Below, piece by piece: positions 58,211 through 64,000 of a stretch of 64,000 nucleotides of DNA. The DNA comes from Emiliania huxleyi CCMP1516 (lineage: Eukaryota; Haptophyta; Isochrysidales; Noelaerhabdaceae), in NCBI RefSeq assembly GCF_000372725.1, contig NW_005195584.1, positions 51,142 through 115,141 of the forward strand, given 5' to 3'. The translations under genes and the position numbers were made by a program. How positions within the stretch are numbered: position 1 is the stretch's first letter; every line of letters begins with the position of its first letter. Under the pieces are notes generated by a model. The model made no database searches and was not told where the DNA came from. It saw only the letters and a program-made list of their open reading frames with translations.

Positions 58211-58952
58211 AGCACAAGCCGCCGCCAGGCGCGCTTGCGAAACACCGACGGCAAACGTAAATTCGTAGGCGCCCGACGGAATTAATCCCGATTAGGCGCC
58301 CGCGACACACTGAATACCCCGGGCGGGCCTCCGCTCCGGGGCTGCTCTATCTCCATTGTCTGCACGCAACCATGGTTATGCCCTTCACACCCCCAGCCCT
58401 CGTGTCACCGTTGTCCAACACCTTTTGGGTGTCACACTGCACTTTCCAGCTGTCCCTCCCCTCCCTCACCTCCACCGCCGTCACCGCCACCCCCCTTGCC
58501 GCCACTACCGAGCCCTCCGTCTCCCTGCATTCCCCCCTGCCTGCATCGCCCCTCCCACGCCCTTCCAACGCTCGCTCGCTCACACAGACGCGTGCGCTAC
58601 GAAACGCGCCATCCATTGTTGATATCTTTTTCCCCGGAGGCTAGTGGGAGAGGGAGAGGGAGGTAGCGCGGCGAAAGAGCGGCCGGAGAGGCGCATCAGC
58701 GATCAGGAGCGGCAGCATAACATCGCCGGGAAATACTAATCAACAAAAAGAACCCCGCCGCAACCCCCGCCTCACAGACCGCTCAGACTAAATGGTCGTG
58801 TGCTGCTCCACGGTGAGTGTGGGGCAGCTGTGCGGCGGATGGTGCGAGCAAACTATTGAGCAGAGGAGAGGCACGGGCACGCGAGAGACCCGAGCCAAAA
58901 CCGAAGCCACCAAAGGCCTTGGGGGCCGGGCTGCGCCGCTCGCCGTGCTGCG

Positions 58953-61567
58953 TCAGTGCACTACAAAATCGTCCCACCAGACGGTGCCCGGGTCCGAGTT
59001 GAAGACGTGCAGCGTGCGCCCCTCGAGCGCCTCGTCCGAGACAAACCGCACCTGGTGGGAGGGAGGCGGGCGGGGGGGGCGGGATACAGTAGGGCGGGGG
59101 AGGGGGAGGAGGAGGGGGGGGGGGGGGGGGCGCACGTTGGAGGCGACGAGCTTGTCGTCGAGCGAGAGGTCGGCTGAGCGAGCCTGGTGGTGGTGGCGGC
59201 GGCGGCGGCGGGTGTGTGTGTGTTTGGGCGGCCGAGAGCGGGCTGGGGAGGGCGGGGGCCGGGGGCGCCTTCCAGTCCAGCGCGATGTCGACGTGCAGCC
59301 ACCTCTTGACCGAGTAGTTTCCGCCCATGAAGTAGCCGTGCGTCGAGAGGAGGCCCGCCTGGCCGCTCGGCCGGAGGTGGAAGAAGACGACCGACTGCGC
59401 GAGCGACTTGCCCCCGAGGGCGAGGTAGCCGACGTTGCCCGCGACCGAGGTGCGCAGCCAAAAGGAGATCCCGCGCGGCTCGCCTGATGTGACATAGCAC
59501 TACATCATGTCACATGAGACAACAGATGCCGCGCGTGTGTGTGGAGCAGTGCGGCAGTGCGGCAGGTGCGCACCCGAGGCGCCGGGCAGCGAGGCGGAGA
59601 GGCCGTCGAACTGGCCGCCTGAGGACCAGAGGAGGGGGAGGGGGCTGCAGAGGGGGAAAGGGGGGCCGGAGGGGCGGGCCGCCGCACCGCTCCCTCCCGC
59701 GATCCGGAGGGAGTGCTTGCCGGAGTGGGGCGACGCGGTGTCGACCGACACGTTGTACGCCTCCGGGTCGCTGCCCTCGGCGTACCAGCGCAACTCCCCG
59801 ACCTGAAGGGGCGAGAGGGGGGAAGGGGCAGAGCTAGGACGGCGCGGGCGGAGAGGCAGCCGCTCCAGCCCCGCCCAGGCCCGTGCGGGGCGGTCGCGTG
59901 GGTGCGGCCGACCCCTCTCTCACCCCGCTCTCTCACCCCGCTCTCTCACCCCGCTCTCTCACCCCGCTCTCTCACCCCGCTCTTCTCCCCGTCCCCGGCC
60001 CGCAGGGGTCGGCTGCCGCACCTCGAACCCGTCGACAAAGCAGCCCGGCACTTTGAGCGGCGGAGAGGAGCTGTCGGCGGCGAGCGAGAGGCCGGGCGGC
60101 GCGACGAGGGCGAGCCCCTCCGGCTTGATCCGCACGCGCACCTCCGCAAAGGGGGGGGGAGGGGGGGCAGGCGCTCATCAGCTGCAGCTCCTTGATTCCC
60201 GGGGGCGAGAGTGGCAAATCCGCTCCTCCCCGCGGTCACACTAACTAGCTGCGGAATGACTTGGCGCGCCTCCGCTAGGTAGAGGTCCACGTCCCGCGCT
60301 GGCCCGGGGCCGTGCGTCGCGTTCCCGTGCCGCAGCGTCAGGCTCCTGCCCGCCTCGTCCCACGCGCCGAGCAGCCTACAGGAAAGGTCCAGGAACCCTC
60401 CTGCAAGGCTCCTCGACGCCCGCCTCGTCCGCAAGTGCTTCGCAGCCCGCTGCTGTCGAGCACCGGAGGCGAAAAGTCGAGAAGCCTCTCGACCGCGGCG
60501 GCGGAGAGCGACCCCTCCACCGCCAGCGGACGGTTGGTCGGCTCGTCAAACTGCAGCACCAGCGCGTCGCCTGAACTCGACAAGTTCAGCGCCTCAGTCA
60601 CTCCACCCGATCGCCTCTCCGGCGGGAGCGGCGCGAGCGCGTCGCCGATGCCGAACGCGCAGTCCCCGTCGTCGAGTGCGCTAAGCGCGACCGGCTGCGG
60701 CGCCGGCTGGAGTGCCTACCAGCAACCCACACCCCTCCCTCCTCCGGATCTCGGCAGGGGTAGAGGTGTCCTTCGGCCGGCGGGAGCCGCGGCGGCCGAG
60801 GGCGGCGAGGAGCCGCCGGGCGCGTGCGCGACGAGCCACAGGAAGTGGGGCTGCGACGCGTTGAGGCCGAGCACGGTGCACTCGAGCCGCTCCCCCCTGC
60901 ACGCCACCTCCGCCTCTGCCGCCGCGGGCTCGCCCGCGGCCGCCGGCGGCTCGCGCGAGACGAAGAGCGAGTACGAGACGACGGGAGAGCCGTGTGCGGC
61001 GGGAGGGCGCCACGAGGCGTGCAGCGCGTTGGAGCTCCCGCTGCTCCCCGCCGGCGCGAGCGCGAGCGTCGGGGGCTCGGGCTGGTCTGGCGCGCAGCAA
61101 AACGCGAGCCGCGACCACGCGCTGCCGTCGCAGCCGATGAAGGCGCCGCTCTCCTCGTCGAAGCGGAGCATGCCTCGCTCCGAGGACGAGCAGAGGCCGT
61201 GCGAGCCAGCCGCCGCGGCCCACCCGTCGCGCCACACGGAGTAGTCGTCGGACGGGTCCGAGGGCTGCTGTTGCTGCAGCGTCCACCAGAGCCCGGCCTG
61301 CAGCAGCAGCACGAGCCACCAGGGAAGCGAGGCGCACGCCAGGCTGGGCTCGTAGAGCAGGGCGGGAGCAGCATGGCGGGCGCGGCTCGCCGCACCGCCG
61401 CCTGCCGCTCTCGCGGTTGACGGCTCCGCACCGGCGCTCGTCTCGCACGGCGACGCGCGGCACGGCGCCTTGGGAGAGCTGCTGAGCTCCGCCGAGGCCT
61501 GAACCGGAGCGCCGCGCCACGCAGGCCCTTCCTCGGAGAGCCGAGCGTAACCAGCTTGCCCTGCCAT
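58953..61567 (-). CDS. Type II membrane protein with fibronectin III and lectin-like domains
   Basis: Eight exons with matching phases: 61567-60791, 60715-60447, 60375-60246, 60141-60022, 59802-59688, 59618-59574, 59483-59269 and 59051-58953; 589 residues. After a ~75-residue low-complexity N-terminus there is a membrane segment (LPWWLVLLLQAGLWWTL). Residues about 160-260 form a fibronectin III domain (PEPPTLALAPAGSSG, HASWRPPAAHGSPVVSYSLF). The C-terminal third looks like a beta-sandwich carbohydrate-binding or lectin-like fold (YNVSVDTASPHSGKHSLRI, GISFWLRTSVAGNVGYLALG, GTVWWDDFVVH). The lumenal or extracellular part may bind glycans. Introns 1 (75 bp) and 2 (71 bp) use GC donors and repeat the start of the next exon; intron 4 holds five CTCTCTCACCCCG units. 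Confidence 0.6.
60376..60446 (-). repeat. 71-bp GC-AG intron repeating the next exon
   Basis: Within the intron GGACGAGGCGGGC (after the opening GCTGC) matches the same string in the next exon exactly, and AGGAGCCT follows in both. Confidence 0.75.
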
Positions 61568-62423
61568 CGCCGGGCAGCCTTGGTGGTGGTTTCAAGAAAC
61601 TAGTCACTACTGTGCTGCATGAATGCTTGCCCAGGTGTGAACAACACCTCGTGACCACGGCGCCGCAGGCGCCTGTTGATGGGTCCAGGTGATAGCCATG
61701 GATGGGCAATGCATACGCCTAGTTGGACCTCAGATCGCCCGACCGCGTCCCGGTGCTCTGTGGTCGGATTTGTGACGCCGCCGCACCGCGCCGCGGCCGG
61801 GGGCCCTCCGGAGGCCAAGGATGGCCGTGGCGGACCGGGACGAGCTCTGGGAGGTAGAGTGTCAGTGTATATATTGTAGAGGCCAACCTTGTGCACAATA
61901 TATCTCAGTCTAGCTAAGCCAGGGGAGGCGATACCGCGCAACCGCGGCCGTACAGCAGCTTGATGGTGCTTCGCCGGCGTGCGTCCCGGAGCGGTCCCGG
62001 TTGGGCGGTCCGAAGGAGAAAACTCAGGAAAACGCCGACACCGCTCTGATTCGACTTTTTACTTCAAACAAAGACGGCGGCACGTGCCGCGCCGTGGCGC
62101 GTGCCGCGCGTGCATCGGAGAAGGGCAGTTCGTCGTGTTCACGCCGGGATGGTGTCCTGAGTAACCTGGGCAACCATTCAGGGCGACGAGTACTCCTCTG
62201 GCTGGGACGGTGATTGCGCCTCATCACCCTCCCCACGCCGTGGTTTCTTAGCTCCGGCCCGGCACTCACCAGAGCCGGCCCCAAGGATTTTTAGGTAAGA
62301 GGTAAGTAAGCTGCGGTCCGCGAGGGCGATGCCAGAGTCTTCTGCCGCCGAGTCGGCTCTCTGGATGACGGGAAGAAAGACGCCACACGCCTCCATCCAC
62401 TCCACTCAGAACACCGCAGACTT
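61568..62423. other. Intergenic, no gene seen
   Basis: No supported coding region. A copy of the ~40-bp block also seen at 55190-55232 (inverted) lies at 62387-62425. Confidence 0.35.
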
Positions 62424-62553
62424 GGAAAATTACAACGCAGGCGCTTCGTCCCGCGGCGGATGTAGAGCTCTACTCGAGTACAGCTCTACAGCGCTCTACA
62501 GCTCTACAGCTCTACAGCGCTCTACACTCTACATCCTCTACACCCTCCCTCAG
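62424..62553 (+). repeat. Solo arm of the fold-back element family
   Basis: Matches the right arm of the 3.1-kb element: TTCGTCCCGCGGCGGATGTAG, then CTCTACAG units, ending CTACACCCTCCCTCAG. There is no second arm nearby and no flanking duplication. Confidence 0.7.
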
Positions 62554-63103
62554 GCACGATGAAGAGCGAATAAAACGTTGTCGAGGAATGGAGCCCGCCA
62601 GCCCTCTCCAGCCCTCCGAGCCCTCCGAGCCCTCCGAGCCCTCTTGGGATGCAGTCACATAAGCCGCGACTTCGTTTTTTACTCTTTTTGCGACCCCTCC
62701 CGGAGGGCCCTTCCGACCCCTCTCGAGCCCTCTCCCGCCACGAAGATCCTCCCTTGTCCGACCGCCCCTCCGAGCCCACCCGGCGTCCGGGGAGGGGGTT
62801 AGCCCTGTGGAGCCCTCCCGACGCCGATCCGACGGGGACCCCTCCAGCCCTGTGGGCTGGCGAGCCCTCCGGTCGGAGGGGTGGAAGTGAGAGGGCTCGA
62901 GGACGGACCTCTCTCGCTCCGGGAGGGTGGGAGGGGTGGAGGGTGGAGGGGTGGAGGGGTGGCTGAGCCCTCTTAGCTCTGTCGATATAGCCCTACCCCG
63001 GTCCCGCCGTTTTAGCAAGGGCTTTTGCTGACCCGCTATGTGCTATGAACCACGGACCAGAAAACTCCAACCAGCAACCTGAACGTTAGTGTGTAGTTGC
63101 GCG

Positions 63104-63138
<35 letters not shown>

Positions 63139-63682
63139 CAGCGTGTTTGTCGCGCCAGTCCCGTGCGCAGAAAAAGAAAGAAAACAGGCATGCCAAGTGC
63201 TCCAAGCCAAGGGAGGGATGGGAGGACGGCACGCCGCCACCACACAGGGATTTTGAGGAGAGGAGCGTGGTGCTAGCCGTCGCCCACCCTTGGGCGTCCT
63301 GTCTGCCTCTTCTACATGTATCTCTCTTTTGCAGTTTCTCGCCAATTCTCGCAGCGTCCAGCGACCTTTATGCCGCCTCGCGGTCTTCTCACTCACTCTC
63401 GTCGACGTCGTTCTCTCTCCTGCTGTTTCATCCTCTGACTCATAAAAGAACAAATCTCTCTCTCTCTCTAAAAGAAAGAAAGAAAACAGACAGCCCAAGG
63501 GAGGGATGGGAGGACCTCTGACTCATCGCTCTCCTCGGAGAATGCGCTAAAATTCTTTTTCACGTGATAGTACTAGCACGCGCCAGTTCGCACCTGTGTC
63601 GAGCCTGTGTGCTGTGAGACAGAGTCTTTGTTTAAATTCTTTTTCACGGGCCCGTTTTCCACAGCGTTCGGCGCGACCCGAG
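62554..63682. repeat. Repeat-rich spacer upstream of the last gene
   Basis: CCCTCCGAG units (62605-62645), a (GA)n run (63107-63135), a CT-rich run (63452-63470) and two copies of AAGGGAGGGATGGGAGGAC (63211, 63497) that also occur inverted near 26.9 kb. Confidence 0.5.
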
Positions 63683-64000
63683 ATGTGGAGTGCATGCGGC
63701 GGTGGCGAGGAGCCCCCGCAGCACCTGATCGACATCCCGCCTTCGTACGACCCGCAGTGCGAGCGGCTTATACGTCCGCGGCCGCGCGCCGAGGGATCGC
63801 TCCGCTGCGTGGTCCGGCTCCAGCCTCGAGAGAAAGACGTGCTCATGCACGTCGAGGACGGCAATGTGCGCCCACCACCGCGGCCCACACCGCGTGGCTG
63901 CTCGCGAAGCCACTGCTGCCGCCGCCGGCCGCAGGTCCTGCTGCTCGTCGCTCGGAAGGAGGGCAAGCACTGGCGGATAGGCGAGCGAGACAGTCCCGCC
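63683..64000 (+). CDS. 5' part of an unknown gene running off the window
   Basis: Exon 1 at 63683-63865 begins MWSACGGGEEPPQHLIDIPP and encodes 61 residues (RCVVRLQPREKDVLMHVEDG). A 69-bp GT-AG intron (63866-63934) joins in phase to VLLLVARKEGKHWRIGERDS, which is still open at the window end. The text resembles the first strands of a Tubby- or LURP-type membrane-binding barrel, but the fragment is too short to assign. The promoter region is made of dispersed repeat modules. Confidence 0.45.
   Translation, partial: MWSACGGGEEPPQHLIDIPPSYDPQCERLIRPRPRAEGSLRCVVRLQPREKDVLMHVEDGNVRPPPRPTPRGCSRSHCCRRRPQVLLLVARKEGKHWRIGERDSPA

Noticed and set aside
1-64000. tRNA or rRNA genes
   Set aside because: I looked for tRNA B-box-like words and rRNA-like stretches on both strands and found none convincing; a covariance-model scan (tRNAscan-SE, Infernal) would be decisive.

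Overview
The window looks like nuclear DNA of a GC-rich unicellular eukaryote, most likely a microalga and plausibly a haptophyte. The grounds are very high GC, spliceosomal introns with an unusual share of GC-AG ends, proline-rich wall-type proteins, plant-like AP2 domains, a bacterial-type UvrB/UvrC gene and a run of 100 N marking a scaffold gap. The organism is inferred; no marker gene fixes the taxon.

Layout. 0-5 kb: a proline-rich surface protein (-), two unrecognised small ORFs and a complete 881-bp fold-back transposon with an 8-bp target duplication. 5-12.6 kb: an F-box/C2H2 protein (-), a chromodomain ORF in a patch of possible mobile-element remains, a zinc-ribbon protein (-) and an F-box/LON-domain protein (+). 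13.4-18.3 kb: the most striking gene, an 8-exon reading frame that joins the UvrC nuclease half, a complete UvrB helicase carrying an inserted SAP domain, and an HRDC domain. 18.9-23.3 kb: a Man1/Heh-like inner nuclear membrane protein (-, spanning the gap), divergently paired with an ankyrin protein (+). 23.8-31 kb: an unknown gene, a double-AP2 protein, an AP2-RING protein, mitochondrial-type phenylalanyl-tRNA synthetase (+) and an unknown basic protein. 31.3-39.2 kb: an ABCF3/GCN20-like ATPase (-), a membrane-anchored sulfatase (-) and a GT25-like glycosyltransferase (+). 39.7-46.3 kb: a tight cluster of an MFS transporter and a CRAL-TRIO protein (-) with a cation/Ca exchanger (+), flanked by two MITEs with 8-bp target duplications. 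46.8-64 kb: a GLTP-domain protein, a 2202-aa intronless Pol-theta-like protein with a GRF zinc finger and a polymerase domain that has lost its catalytic aspartates, a HEAT-like protein, a small membrane protein, an 8-exon fibronectin-III/lectin-like membrane protein and a gene start running off the end.

Three themes stand out. (1) DNA repair architecture: a covalent UvrC-UvrB-SAP-HRDC protein and a helicase-intact, polymerase-dead Pol theta. (2) Intron birth: about a dozen introns, most of 65-80 bp, begin with a near-copy of the start of the downstream exon, often using GC as donor. In the Man1-like gene the same ~40-nt core (repeats of GGAACCTTCT, ending CTCCTAG) sits at two different sites, each with its own target duplication, as expected of an introner-like element. 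(3) Non-autonomous DNA elements with 8-bp target duplications occur at 3.1, 39.8, 45.8 and 56.5 kb. Genes otherwise look independent; there are no operons, only close spacing and two head-to-head promoters.
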